NCBI RefSeq assembly: GCF_000150955.2
Contig: NC_011685.1
Span: forward strand, 434,001-498,000
Source of the DNA: Phaeodactylum tricornutum CCAP 1055/1
Taxonomy: Eukaryota; Bacillariophyta; Bacillariophyceae; Surirellales; Neidiaceae
Direction of reading: 5' to 3'
Length of the DNA: 64,000 bases
Shown: in pieces, positions 18,059-29,300 of the stretch
How the letters are laid out: every line of letters begins with the position of its first letter
How positions within the stretch are numbered: the first letter of the stretch is position 1
Notes under the pieces: generated by a model
Database searches by the model: none
Seen by the model: the letters and a program-made list of their open reading frames with translations, nothing else
Told to the model about the DNA's origin: nothing
Translations under genes and position numbers: made by a program

Positions 18059-21000
18059 CTACCAATTGTCGTCACCAAAAGGATCATCTGCTGGATTATC
18101 TGACAGGATAGAATCTTCATTGCTTTTCGTAGTCATAGCGTTGGCGCCGACTCCTTTCCCTAGTCCATTCAAAATACTTGATTGATCGGTCGCGATCATA
18201 GCAGCTTTTTCTTCAAGTAAAACGTTGAGCTGAGTACGGTATAGCTCTCGAACTTCCGCAACGTCTTCCTGTAGCGCATCGATTTCCAGCGCCTGTTCAC
18301 GGTTCTCGGCGGTCAGTTCTTGGACTTTTGCCTCAAAAAAAGGCATTTTTTCTTTGGCGTTGCGTGACTCGGCTAGCTCCGCGACCATCTTTTCACGAAC
18401 CCTCTCCGACTCAGCAAGACTCTTTCGGAGCGCACTAAGTTCTACTTTTGTTACTCTCAGACGAGAGGTGAGCTGCTCAAGTGCTGCGTAGCTTCCACGC
18501 CCACTTTGGCCATTGTCTTCGTCGCCATCTGAATCAGAATCGTCTTCCTCGTGATCTTCTTCACCTCCAAGTCCACTCAGCGCACCTGCTAAAATATCGG
18601 CCTGATCTTGTGACCGTCGCAATTTCTTAGGCTTTGCATCCGCAACGGAAGACTGGTTCACCGGAAGCGGTACCAACATGCCCGCGCTGTCCAAAAGACC
18701 TTGCACTTGCTCTTCTAGTTGTCTTCGCTTATTGCGCTCTTGACGCAACTCACCTTCAATTGCATCAAGTTGTGATCTGTGCCGTTCTTCCGCCTCAACA
18801 ACAGTTTGGGTCATCTCGCTCCGAACTCTAGACACGCCTTCGTTGGCCAGTCTCTCGACTTCGGCCCACTCCTCTTTCATTCTTGATCCCTCGCTCTCCA
18901 TTGCTTGTACTTGTTCTTCGAGTTCATCAACCTTCGCCCTTCTGTCGTCGAGGTCAATTTTGACCGCTCTGAGGTCGTCTTCATTCTCTTTCGCTGAGCG
19001 CTCAAGTCTCGTGAATTGCGTTTTCCAGTCCGTCCTTTCCTTGCTTAGCTTCTCATTAGCTATAATTGTCTCCTCCAGCTCCACACGAAGCTTCGTTTCC
19101 AGCTCAGCCCAGGCCGCAGTGCGGGCGCGACCTTGTCGTTCCAAGCTCTCCAATTGACGCAAAAGTGGGGCAGAACTTGATTGTACATCCATGGAAAGTG
19201 CATCCGCGCGCCTCACAGCGTCTTGCCATCTCTTCCTTAACTCAGCCACTTCGTGACGAAGAGCGTCTTCGCGAACAGCAGCCTCCCTTTCTCCGGTTTT
19301 TATTTTGTTTTCCAGATCGGCGATGGTTTCGCTGTGCTCTTTGCGAAGCTTCTTTTGTTCTCGCTCAGTCTCCATGACAGCACCCTTCTTCGACGATTCC
19401 AGATGAATCGTCAAGTCTTTTGTTTCAATCTTGAGCTCTTTAATTTGTTGCTCAAGCGACATTATCGTCGCACTCTTGCGCTCGCTCTCTTCTTTCGCAA
19501 GTTGTAAATTCGCTTCCAACTTTCCTGCCTGGGATTCTCCCTTGCGAGCTGACAACAGAGTTTGCTTGGTTTCTTTCAAGTCAGTCTCTAGTTCTTTGAC
19601 TTTCTCAAAAGCCGACTCTTTTGCCTCACTCTCAAGCTCTAGTTGCTCTCGAAGTTCGCGCGACTCACCTTTGGCGTTTCGAACAGATTTTTCCATCTCT
19701 AGCTGCTTCAAGGCCAGTTTTTCTCCTTCCGTCCGAAGCTCTGAAATGATTTCCGCTTGTTTGGCCATTTCTTCCGACGCACCACCTTGCGATGTCGCTA
19801 ACGCTTGGAAGCGAGCTTCGGTCGCTTCGACTCTCTCTTTGGCCATTTGCATGCGACGTTTCGCTTCTTCTTTCGTATTCTGAATCTTTTGAATGAGCTG
19901 ATGTTTTTCGCTTTCGAACATGCTTTGCATAGTGGTCAGCTGTTCAGTCTTATTCACGAGCTGGTCCTCTCTTTGTTGCAGAATCTTTTCGACCTGTGCA
20001 AGTCTCTCCTTCAGTTGTGTGTACGCTTCTTGATTCGCAGATAGCTCGCCAAATGCAGACTCTGTGCGCACACTCGATGAATCTGCCGGATGTTGGCCTT
20101 TGGGACTGTCGGGTGCTACCGTGGAGTCGGTGCTTTCGGCTAACGCTGGTTCTGTTTCGATAGTCACTGGTATACGCGGTGCTGGCTGAGGTGAGACTTC
20201 CTCGGTAGCTTCAAGTTGATTTGGGATTGCGTGTAAGCTTTCAGAGACGTCTACGTCAATCGGCGTTTCCAATGCGGCGGTGGAGGGCGCCTCGGTGTCG
20301 GTGATTTTTACAACGTGACCGTTGCCGCGGTCCTCCAAGGTATCGACATCGTCCTCTGTTGGCAGCTCGTTCACAAGCAAGTGGGTTTTCACAACTTCAC
20401 TTAGATTGCCATTCTGCGGAAATTTTTGGTCAACGGAGTCATCTGCTCCTTGCGTGTTTGGAACCTCTAGCTTGTTACTCGGTTCGCTGGTGCCCGAATC
20501 CGTATCCGATCCCAGGTTTTGTACAGTGTCCGGTGGATTCGAGTTGAGGGTCGAAAGGTCTGTCGCGGGTATCGAATCAAGTGTCGTGGTGTTTTCCACC
20601 ACCAGTGCTGGCTCCGTGAGACTCAAAGACTCATTTTCGTGGGATCGCTCGAATTCCGTAAGATTGTCTCCGGACGGTTGGGTGGGGAGGCTTTTTTGAT
20701 TCGTCAATACACTACTTGTCTCGTCCAAAACTAGTTCGCTCTCGTCTGCATTCCGCGCATCGTCGTCATTCTCGTCACCTTCCAGGACCCCGACGTGATC
20801 CAATGCTGGAGAAGGGTCCGGGACGGCTTCGGGCCGAGACACCGGGGTGTCGGCGACGACGGGTTGGTCTCCGGGTTTGGCGTACGCCGTCACCTCCTCG
20901 TCGAGATCAAAGTCGTCCGCCCACGCATCATTCATGGCCACAACATTCGTAGCTACTGCCGGTACGTGATTGGATTGTTCGACCCCGACGCTTTCGTTGA

Positions 21001-21067
21001 GCTGTTTGTCGAGATCTTTCGCCGCCGCCTTGGCCTTTTCGGCAATACTGTTGAACGTATTCCACAT
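18059..21067 (-). CDS. TMF1-like golgin, long coiled-coil protein
   Basis: 1002 residues from the chosen ATG. The frame is open 129 codons further upstream to 21454, but MWNTFNSIAEKAKAAAKDLD looks like the amphipathic start seen in TMF and related golgins, and the upstream part is Arg-rich and unlike it. Low-complexity acidic region to about residue 340, then a near-continuous coiled coil, then a C-terminal segment (LEQLTSRLRVTKVELSAL, later VRELYRTQLNVLL) resembling the Rab6-binding end of TMF (TATA element modulatory factor). It is expected on Golgi membranes as a tether. The last residues DPFGDDNW form an acidic tail. Tail-to-tail with the VOC gene, 51 bp between stops. Confidence 0.8.
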   Translation of the reverse strand: MWNTFNSIAEKAKAAAKDLDKQLNESVGVEQSNHVPAVATNVVAMNDAWADDFDLDEEVTAYAKPGDQPVVADTPVSRPEAVPDPSPALDHVGVLEGDENDDDARNADESELVLDETSSVLTNQKSLPTQPSGDNLTEFERSHENESLSLTEPALVVENTTTLDSIPATDLSTLNSNPPDTVQNLGSDTDSGTSEPSNKLEVPNTQGADDSVDQKFPQNGNLSEVVKTHLLVNELPTEDDVDTLEDRGNGHVVKITDTEAPSTAALETPIDVDVSESLHAIPNQLEATEEVSPQPAPRIPVTIETEPALAESTDSTVAPDSPKGQHPADSSSVRTESAFGELSANQEAYTQLKERLAQVEKILQQREDQLVNKTEQLTTMQSMFESEKHQLIQKIQNTKEEAKRRMQMAKERVEATEARFQALATSQGGASEEMAKQAEIISELRTEGEKLALKQLEMEKSVRNAKGESRELREQLELESEAKESAFEKVKELETDLKETKQTLLSARKGESQAGKLEANLQLAKEESERKSATIMSLEQQIKELKIETKDLTIHLESSKKGAVMETEREQKKLRKEHSETIADLENKIKTGEREAAVREDALRHEVAELRKRWQDAVRRADALSMDVQSSSAPLLRQLESLERQGRARTAAWAELETKLRVELEETIIANEKLSKERTDWKTQFTRLERSAKENEDDLRAVKIDLDDRRAKVDELEEQVQAMESEGSRMKEEWAEVERLANEGVSRVRSEMTQTVVEAEERHRSQLDAIEGELRQERNKRRQLEEQVQGLLDSAGMLVPLPVNQSSVADAKPKKLRRSQDQADILAGALSGLGGEEDHEEDDSDSDGDEDNGQSGRGSYAALEQLTSRLRVTKVELSALRKSLAESERVREKMVAELAESRNAKEKMPFFEAKVQELTAENREQALEIDALQEDVAEVRELYRTQLNVLLEEKAAMIATDQSSILNGLGKGVGANAMTTKSNEDSILSDNPADDPFGDDNW

Positions 21068-21683
21068 GGCTTGGTTGTTGCAACAATCCCTACCGCACCG
21101 CGGGAACAGCCGCTGTCGTCGTCTCGTTCGGTCGAACCCAGAGCACTGTCGTTGTCGGGACGCGCGTGGATGTTGTGGGGGAGAGAGAGAGAGAGATGCA
21201 ATCGTTGGGATGCGATGAGCACCGAATCTGCTTCGTACCAAACGGGCCTGCTTGCTGTGAAGGTGGACAGTCATTTTCCGTCGTTTTTCTCGCCATTGTA
21301 TCTTCTGGGTGCGCGTGACTTCCAGAGATTTAGGTGTTGGATTGTCATATTCATGTCGTACTAGAAGGAAGTTGGATACCAAAGCCGAAGCACTCCCCAT
21401 AACCAACTTGCAAGCATCCTCTATTCCATATTCAACAAATTGGTCTATGACCAACTCTGAGGAGTAGCTTTAAAATACCGCCTCTCCGATCAATAAGAAT
21501 CGGGAAACGACCGACCGTCATTCCTTCGAAAGCCTCGGGATGGTTGCCGTTGCCCCCCTTCGGTCCAAAGTCGGGGACCCTGGCAAATTCCAAAAGAACG
21601 GATAAGATCCTACCTTCCAACCAAGACGCTGACGTTCATTGGTCGATATCTGAAGTACGGTATCGGTGTCGTCATTAGTCCCG
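21068..21683. other. Divergent TMF-like / APC8 promoter region
   Basis: Contains a short (GA)n tract at about 21179-21195. The 5' extension of the TMF frame covers part of it but looks non-coding. Nothing else is supported. Confidence 0.4.
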
Positions 21684-23731
21684 ATGAAGACCACTGCCAT
21701 TGCCCCCACGAGTCCTTTCTTGTCCCCGCATTCACCGCGAGTGGAGCAGGCGCTGGAATGGAACGTCCCACAAGTCCGGGTGGACCTCCAACAGGCTTGT
21801 CGCGTCTTGTCGGACCGGGGTCTCAAGCTCGCCGCCAAATGGGCAGCCGAGCAGTGGATGGGTCTACCTCCCTTTACCAAAGCGAAGACTCTTGGCGAAT
21901 CGACAGTGAATAACGTCCGCGAACCAGTTTTGGCACCGTCCGTGGTCGTGGAGGAGCTCGGGGATGTCGAGGCAACGAACCCGCACGTCTACTACGCCAA
22001 ATCCTTGATGGATTTGGGGGAGTACGCACACGCCGCTGCGGTACTCAGTGCACCGATCCCTAAGCACGCGTCGATTGAAAGTATGCCACCTCCCTTGGCG
22101 GGTTTGTCGCCCGCCGCGTTCTACCTCCGGGCCTACGCCTTGTACATGGCCGGCGAACGACGCAAAGAAGAAGAATACCTCGAGCTCAAAAAGTAAGTGT
22201 TCTTTTGTGCTACGGTCGGTCGTACTTGCGTTTGTATGACCCTGTCCGAAACCTGTACCCTCGCTGATTCTTTATTTCCTCTCCCTACTCTAGTGAAGCA
22301 CAAAAACACGTTCCGGCGCGGAATCCCTACCTGCAGCAGCTTTCGTTCGAGCTGCTGGACGCCTACGAGGATGATCGATTGGATGCGTTTGGCTTGTACG
22401 TGTACGGCATGATACTCGTGGCTTGCGAAACGCATAACACCGTCCCGCCGCATTCACCTCCCGCCTTTCAAGTTTTGGTACGGAGCGTATGCCAATTTCC
22501 TTGGAACTGGAGTGCCTGGTTGGACTTGGCCACTTGCGTCGTACAGAATCGCTCGCTGGAACGCATTGTGGAAGACGGTTTGGAGGATCTGCACGGACAT
22601 TGCGTGTATCATTTGTTTTGCGCCCACATTCACGTCGAACATCAAGACCATGAGGAAGCCTTGGTCCTGTACGAACGGTGGATGGAGCCCAAGTTGCTGC
22701 CCGCGTCCCCCTACGTGCTGACCCAGTACGCGATTGCGCAGTACCACTTGCGGCAATTCACCCCGTCCCAAACCGTCTGGGAGAATCTGCATCAAACCAT
22801 GCCGTACCGAATCGATTCCATGGACGTGTATTCCAATATTCTCTACGTTCAGGAAGATGCGGTGGGTTTGAGTCAGTTGGCCCATACAACCGTGCAAGTA
22901 GACAAGTATCGCGCAGAAACGTGCTGCATTGTTGGCAACTATTATTCACTGAAACAGCAACGAGCCAAGGCCATTCAGTACTTTCAACGAGCGCTTAAAA
23001 TTGATCGGACCTTTACCAGTGCCTGGACACTGATGGGGCACGAATACGTGGAGTGGAAGCAGACGGCCAACGCCATGGAAGCGTATCGACGGGCGGTCCA
23101 AGTCGCTCCCGAAGACTACCGTGCCTGGTACGGTCTCGGCCAAACGTACGAAATTCTCAATATGCATTTGTACGCCCTGTACTACTATAAGAAAGCCGCC
23201 CACCTGCGACCCTACGATGCGCGGATGTGGTGCGCGGTCGGCACGACCCTGGTGCAGTTGAATATGGTCGCCGACGCCATTCGGGCGTACGAAAAGGCCT
23301 TGTCACACGACGACAAGGAAGGGGTAGCGACACAAAAGTTGGCGGCCCTGTATCAACAAGAAGGGCAGCAAGAAAACGCGGCTCAATGCTATATGCGACA
23401 TCTGGAACTGCGACATCAGGTAACCTATCCCAATGCGGGCGCTTTGGGCAGCAGTAGTCTCACCCTGGAGACGATGCTGCAGGGACTCGTGTTGGAAAGT
23501 CCGGAAGCCGAGGCTGTGCTGTTCCTGGCCAACTACCACAAGTCGCACGGGGAGCTGGATACGGCTGGGACCTTGGCTTCGCGTTTGTTGGAATATTCGG
23601 GGCCGGAAAAAGAACAAGCCAAAGCATTGTTGCGAGAACTGCGGTCCCGCAAGGCCACGGTGGAACGTCGCGGCATGCAAACCCGATCGCAAGACACGGC
23701 CCCAGACGACTCGTTTGCCTTTTCTCCCTAA
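21684..23731 (+). CDS. APC8: Anaphase-promoting complex subunit 8 (CDC23)
   Basis: Two exons, 21684-22192 and 22294-23731, with a 101-nt intron (GTAAGT...CTCTAG); joined, 648 residues. The N-terminal CDC23 domain is followed by a row of TPRs with family-specific sequence: KYRAETCCIVGNYYSLKQQ, SAWTLMGHEYVEWKQT, DYRAWYGLGQTYEIL, YALYYYKKAAHLRPYDAR. APC8 is a TPR scaffold of the ubiquitin ligase that starts anaphase and mitotic exit. The splice restores a continuous domain (codon AA/T split across it). The first ATG of the exon is used. Tail-to-tail with the TLC-like transporter. A second APC/C subunit, APC10, lies 9 kb upstream. Confidence 0.92.
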
Positions 23732-23838
23732 ACAGCGTTTTCAATTAGAAACGACGTGATTCATAAAGTTTATTTCTTTTTAATTGCCCCAAAACGGGTG
23801 TTTCTGTACAAATGTATACACACGGGTTCCGTCGGGCT

Positions 23839-25638
23839 CTATTCTAGTTTGATGCGGCCAGCGGTGGTCGGTTGACCTCCTTGTTGCGCTTTTTGCGTTT
23901 GTTGACGTTGCTCGACCCGGGCCTGGGCATCGGCCTGTGTAGGGATCAACCGACTCAACCAAACGGTCGAGGCCATCCACAAACTCGCGGCAACGAGGGC
24001 CAGTTGATTGAGTTGGGGCAGTCCGGTGCATCCCAACATCGTCAACGACGATAACCTGTCCCGCAAGGCAAGCCAACGAGTGCATTGGTGAGAACATAAA
24101 TTCGGTACACGACACATGCATGCATGTATGTATATATACACAAAGACGCTCTCTACGTACAGGAGCGAGACGCCGGATTTGCCAGTCCGTGACCCAAAGA
24201 CACCGATGACTTCCTTGCCAACGTAACGACTATGGTAGTCCAACGGCTGGTAGGCCATGGGATAGACGACCGACCGGACGGCGTAGTCCGTGACTTTGGC
24301 AACGACCACGGCGGTGGCCACGCCGGTCAAAGAGGTGGCCCTCCCCACCAAGCGGAGGCTGAGGAGCCAGGAGCCCCACGGGAGGGCGCGCCAAATCCAC
24401 CGTGGCTCGAGGCGGCGGAGTACAAAGGGAAAGACGCCGAATTGGAAGAGGGCGGAACACGCGTTGACGACGGCGTAGAGTCGACCCGTGTAGGCCGAGC
24501 GTGCGACATCGTCGGGAATTTCTGTTTTGAGCGTCCGGACTAGAGCAATTTGTAGAATAGTATTGAGCGATTGGAAGGACAATACTTCGAGAAAGAGGGC
24601 GCGGAGGGTCGGGACACGACGAAAGAGGTCGATGGCTTGTTGGAGGCGTCCGTGGGTCGCCAGAGACGTCGGTTCGGTATCGTTGGGCGACTGACGTACA
24701 TTGGGAGCTGGTGCCGTGCTGGCTTGGATGGGTGGGGAAGGATCAAAGCCGTATCGCTGGGCGAGATGGTATGCCCGGTCACCCGAGAATAACGCAATGG
24801 TGAGGGTAAACGCGGTGGCAGCCATGAGACCGAGAAGTCCGATTCGGGGAACAAGATAGGGTATAGCCGATCCCGTCAAGGTACAAACGATGCTGGAGGC
24901 ACCGGCGAGTACGGGGAACCACCGGGAGGCTTCGTCCGGTGTGAGTACGGATCCGACGAAACTCCAGTGTTGCGTGTAGAGGAGGTATTGGTAGGAGCTT
25001 TGGAAGAGAAACGTGAGTAATATGAGAGCTTGGCCTATGGGTTTTCCGATGGTTCCGAGTAAGGGAGTGATTCGGAGTGCCGTGGCCGCCGTAGCGATCC
25101 ATAGCACCGATGCGGCGGTGGATCGGCAGAGAGCGATCCGGGGTCCGTAGCGAGCGAGTTGTCGACTGTAGGCGAGGAGCAGTAGGACGGCAAAGGGCGA
25201 TACGAGTGCGTTGGCGAGGGGAAAGGCTGCGGGGTTGTGGAAACCAACGTGGGAGGAGGTAAAGAGTGCGAGACAGGAATTGCGGAGGAATTCGTAGCCT
25301 CCAAAGTGCAACGCCATGGCCACGGCCATGTAGACGACGGATCGGGGTCGAGGTGCCAGCGATTTCATACGGCGTGTCGGGGCAACGTCGGTACGGTTGG
25401 TGTCGGTATTGCTGTGGTAAAGGTGGGAATGGTGTGGTGAAGTTCTGCAAGAGTGGTGGCTGTTGCTAGTGTTGTAATGGACGCGATGGTCCCGTCCGTC
25501 GGGGGGTTTGTCGTGGAATCGGGTCACCGGTAGCACCCGGGGTCCACACGACCTTTTGATCAAGGGTAGGAGGGCACGAACGGGTACGAAACCACTCACT
25601 GTCAGAAGAAACGTGCCCACCACCGACAGGAGTCGCAT
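23839..25638 (-). CDS. Polytopic transporter resembling the ATP/ADP (TLC) carrier family
   Basis: Exons 24161-25638 and 23839-24055 (minus strand) around a 105-nt intron (GTACGT...GGACAG) that is a multiple of three and has no stop, so retention would insert 35 residues (YVESVFVYIYIH and on). Spliced length 564. About eleven hydrophobic spans are visible. KVTDYAVRSVVYPMAYQPLD and YVGKEVIGVFGSRTGKSGVS resemble the late conserved region of plastid and parasite nucleotide transporters. The N-terminus MRLLSVVGTFLLTVSG-FVPVRA looks like a signal peptide with Phe at +1, pointing to the plastid envelope. ATP/ADP exchange is possible but not shown; a general MFS fold is the alternative. Confidence 0.65.
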   Translation of the reverse strand: MRLLSVVGTFLLTVSGFVPVRALLPLIKRSCGPRVLPVTRFHDKPPDGRDHRVHYNTSNSHHSCRTSPHHSHLYHSNTDTNRTDVAPTRRMKSLAPRPRSVVYMAVAMALHFGGYEFLRNSCLALFTSSHVGFHNPAAFPLANALVSPFAVLLLLAYSRQLARYGPRIALCRSTAASVLWIATAATALRITPLLGTIGKPIGQALILLTFLFQSSYQYLLYTQHWSFVGSVLTPDEASRWFPVLAGASSIVCTLTGSAIPYLVPRIGLLGLMAATAFTLTIALFSGDRAYHLAQRYGFDPSPPIQASTAPAPNVRQSPNDTEPTSLATHGRLQQAIDLFRRVPTLRALFLEVLSFQSLNTILQIALVRTLKTEIPDDVARSAYTGRLYAVVNACSALFQFGVFPFVLRRLEPRWIWRALPWGSWLLSLRLVGRATSLTGVATAVVVAKVTDYAVRSVVYPMAYQPLDYHSRYVGKEVIGVFGSRTGKSGVSLLYVESVFVYIYIHACMCRVPNLCSHQCTRWLALRDRLSSLTMLGCTGLPQLNQLALVAASLWMASTVWLSRLIPTQADAQARVEQRQQTQKAQQGGQPTTAGRIKLE

Positions 25639-25653
25639 GCCGTCGCGAGACAC

Positions 25654-25654
<1 letters not shown>

Positions 25655-25693
<39 letters not shown>
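25655..25693 (+). repeat. (CAA)13 microsatellite
   Basis: Thirteen CAA units, 17 nt upstream of the transporter ATG; on the gene's sense strand it reads (TTG)13. A TG-rich tract (about 25700-25737) adjoins it. Confidence 0.95.
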
Positions 25694-26166
25694 GGGTGAG
25701 AGGGTGTGTGTGTGTTGGTGTGTGTGTGTGTGTGAGTGACAAAAAGAGAGTGGGAATTTGTAATCTAGTGTGTGTGTCGAAAGGGGACGATGAGCATTCC
25801 CGGAATGTCGTGGATGGAGGGCATCGAGCGACGGCATTGACCGTGATGTGACTGTGCGTTGACGTTCCAACCCCACCCTACTACTGTCCCTCCCTATAAG
25901 GGAATGGGGAATCTACACGGCAAACCTCACCTTCCGCATTGCGGTCCGACTATGTGGGGGGACCTGGAGTAGGATGAGAGATTTGGTTTCCGGATCGCGC
26001 CGAAACGAAATCGCACGGGTCACGCCGGCCAAGCTTAATTCGCTGGCCGGAACCAATCCGCATCGCCACTGTCTCGCACGGCGCACCGCACCGGGGACGG
26101 TCCGCGCCGGTTTTTTGGTGCCCCTCGTTCAGTGGCAGGCGTCATGGCGTACCATTGTTCCTTGTC

Positions 26167-26235
<69 letters not shown>
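26167..26235 (+). repeat. (TTG)23 microsatellite
   Basis: Twenty-three TTG units, about 130 bp upstream of the ATG of the WD-repeat gene. It is the inverted counterpart of the (CAA)13 tract 473 bp to the left. Confidence 0.95.
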
Positions 26236-26238
<3 letters not shown>

Positions 26239-26239
26239 G

Positions 26240-26278
<39 letters not shown>
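26240..26278 (+). repeat. (TTGA)9 microsatellite
   Basis: Nine TTGA units directly after the TTG tract, followed by degenerate TGATTCAGTGATTGATTGA units to about 26320. Confidence 0.9.
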
Positions 26279-26280
<2 letters not shown>

Positions 26281-26366
26281 GTTGATTCAGTGATTGATTG
26301 ATTCAGTGATTCATTGATTGGTACGAGTGTACGATAGACTTGAACGGTCGACAGTCTCGTAGCAGC

Positions 26367-29300
26367 ATGACGGGATCGTCGGTCACGTCCTCCGGTGGAC
26401 CGAAGGTCGTTCCCTCCCCCTGGCAATCGACGACCAAGAACGAGAGGATCAACAGGAAGGACAACCAAACGCACAGCAATACCAGTAACGATGATTCCTA
26501 CACCACGTCAAGTCGCGTGACTCCCGCTGCGGGGTATCCGGGTCCACTCATCCGTGTCACCCCCACACCCCGCAAACTCCGGATTGATCCCGACAACGAC
26601 CAAAACCTCCACAAGGGCCTCGACGACGACGACGTGATACGTCCAGTACTACCACCGCTCGATCGCACTTTGCGACGACAACTGCGGACTCCCACTTCGT
26701 TATTGACGTCGTCGTCGTCACCAACCTTTGCCGTCAACGAAGAATGCACCTCACTCCAATTCAGTCCTTCGGGACGTTTGCTCGTGGCCGGCTTTACCGA
26801 CGGAACCGTCCGACTCTTTGATTTGACGGGACGTTATCCCACCGTCTGGACCGAAAGTGGAAAAGGAATGTCTACGTTCAATGTCTCTCGGGGTCTGGTC
26901 GATTCCAACCACTTTCAGAAACACGGCGCCGTCGCTTGTCAAATACACGCCAAGGGAGTGGTACGTGTGTATGCATATACATGTCTGTGTATGTGTATGC
27001 CACCCTCGCTACTACTATTGCTACTACTAACTATCGTGGTTGCTTACCCTGTCTACCGTCTCCCTCCCACCGCAGCACACGTCCTTGTTAATGGACGTGG
27101 ATGTTTCCCCCGACGGTCTCTGGTGTTTTGCCGGAGTCCTCCGGGGCAGTATGGAACTACTCGCCGTGCACCTCGGCGCACTGGAAGCCTCCTACGATGC
27201 CCGGTCTCCACCCACGCAACCACCACAACAGGATACCCTTCGTCGTCTCAACACCACTAACAACAAGAGCAACGGCAAACATCACAACCACCCGAACCTG
27301 CTCGATCACGTCACGGTCTACCGACACCAGGACGCCAAACTTCGTGGTTTCGGAGCCTGTACCAAACTTCAGACCAAACAACCCAAATACCTGCTCTTCA
27401 CCGGCAAGGCCATCAAGAACATTCACATTTGGAGTTTCGAACCGCCCCGGCATCCCCAGGCCGAACCCCGTTGGACCCAACTCTACGATACCAACACCAA
27501 CGGGAATACCATCAAACTTTTGCAATTCCGTCACGATCCCCTCGGGAATCTACAGGGGGTTTCCAAATCGGACGGACAAAAGCTCCGCGTTTGGGATCTA
27601 CGGCCGGAAGAAAAATCCACGTCCAAGCCGCGGCTCGCCCGTCCCAAGTTTGTCGACGTCGCCCACACCGAAGCCACACTCGGGGTTGCCGGTGGCTACT
27701 GTCTCTGCGGTGGCAGCGAATGGTACAACCAAATGAGCATCGTCCACCTCGACGTCGATCGCCAGCAACTACATTCACCCTACAATCACACCGAAATCGC
27801 CCTCCCCGGCACCAACGCACCGTCCATTCGATCCTCCCGTAGACCCCAACGGGGCGATCTCAAATGCATACAAGCCGTCAGTGGTATGGTGGCCGACGCC
27901 GGTCGTGTACTTTTGGAACTCTCCGACGGCACCGTCCTCCAGTACGCACCCCACGCCGACGGGGGATTGCCGCGGCTCCAACCTCTCCCCGGCATTGCCC
28001 CCCTCGCCGAAGGCGACGCCCGCAAAATAAGTGTCGGTCGCGTAGCGGCCGAACGCGTCGCCCTAGCAGCCGTCGCCACTTATCATCCCGCGACCGGCCA
28101 CGGAACGATCCAACTCCTCGCCCTCGATCCGTTGCCACCGGAGAGTCGGACCCTTCCCGTCGGTGGGACCCCGCAGCGTCGCGATGTTGTCGTCGAGACG
28201 ACGCGTCTCGTTGTCCCGGAGAACCGGACCTCCCCGTCCGGCGTCACCGTGAGTCCGGTCCCACCCCGCGTCTCACCGAAGCTCCAGGCTGTGGTACAGA
28301 CCCCACGGGTGCCGGTCGAGAAAGCCGGAAACGAGACACCGGTTCCCCAACGTACCTTGGATTCCGCCTTGCAAAAGGTACAGGGAATGCACGGCGCTGG
28401 GGCATCCGGTCAGCCGTCCACCACGAGTGCCGTTCCACCAACGGCGGTGCGTGTCCCCGAACCAGCCCGCCCCCATAAATATCGCAAAGCCGAAGACGGT
28501 GGAAAAGTGAAGGCGGCGCTTCAGCAACCGCAGCGTGCCGATGCCCCGGTCCGCGAGGTGCGGTTGGAGAAACCTAACCAACGTACCTTGGACGCCGCCG
28601 TGCGAAAGGCACAGGGAACGCACGGTGTTGGGGCACCCGGTCAGCCGTCCACAACGAGTGCCGTTCCACCAACGGCGGTGCGTGTCCCCGAACCAGCCCG
28701 TCCCCATAAATATCGCAAAGCCGACGACGACGGAGGAAAAGTGAAGGCGCCGCTACGGCAACCGCAGCGTGCCGATGATCCAGTCCGAGGGGCGCCTTTG
28801 CGGTCGGAGAAACTGAACCAGTGTCTCGACCGCGTGGAAGTGGCCGCTGTACCTTTACCGGTCACGGCCATCGCCACCAAGCCCACGGCGCCGACCCTTG
28901 TCATTCCCCGCAAGCGTTCGGTCGTCCAGCCCGTTCCGTCCTCCGTGGAACCGAACCTTCTGACTATCGCCAGTGCGCTGTACCAAATGGGTGCGGTCGA
29001 CCGTCGGAACGCCGCCAAGGCCCAGACTGATCCTTCCGCACGCCGCGTCAGCCCGACGCCACCGGTATGTGCGAGTCCCAAGCCGACGGCTAAGGCACAG
29101 GCGCCCCCGAGTGGACGCGGACCCGGCCGACCGCGCAAGGACGACCCCGCACTCCATCCCTTGATCCGAGAATACTGTGTACACCAGCAAACGATCGTTT
29201 TGCTGGAATTGTCCAAGATTACGCGCAGTCGCTTCGCCGCGGAAGCAGTGGTGGAATCCGACGAAACAACGGGAGTGGACGTGGCACGCCGCCGACTGGC

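Larger units (their letters stand above)
25639..26366. other. Divergent promoter region framed by microsatellites
   Basis: 728 bp between the transporter and the WD-repeat gene. It holds (CAA)13, a TG tract, a central unique GC-rich part and (TTG)23/(TTGA)9. No gene is seen; the long frames here are poly-Asn or poly-Val artefacts of the repeats. Confidence 0.7.

Noticed and set aside
21068-21454. 129-codon upstream extension of the TMF-like frame
   Set aside because: Arg/Ser-rich, unconserved look, while a fitting golgin N-terminus starts at 21067.
22454-22897. 147-codon minus-strand frame inside APC8
   Set aside because: Antisense shadow of a conserved TPR region.
26142-26474. Frame with a poly-Asn run on the minus strand
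   Set aside because: Product of the (TTG)23 microsatellite, no conserved part.
27101-28478. Several long plus-strand frames within the WD-repeat gene
   Set aside because: Arg/Pro-rich alternative frames caused by high GC of the real gene.
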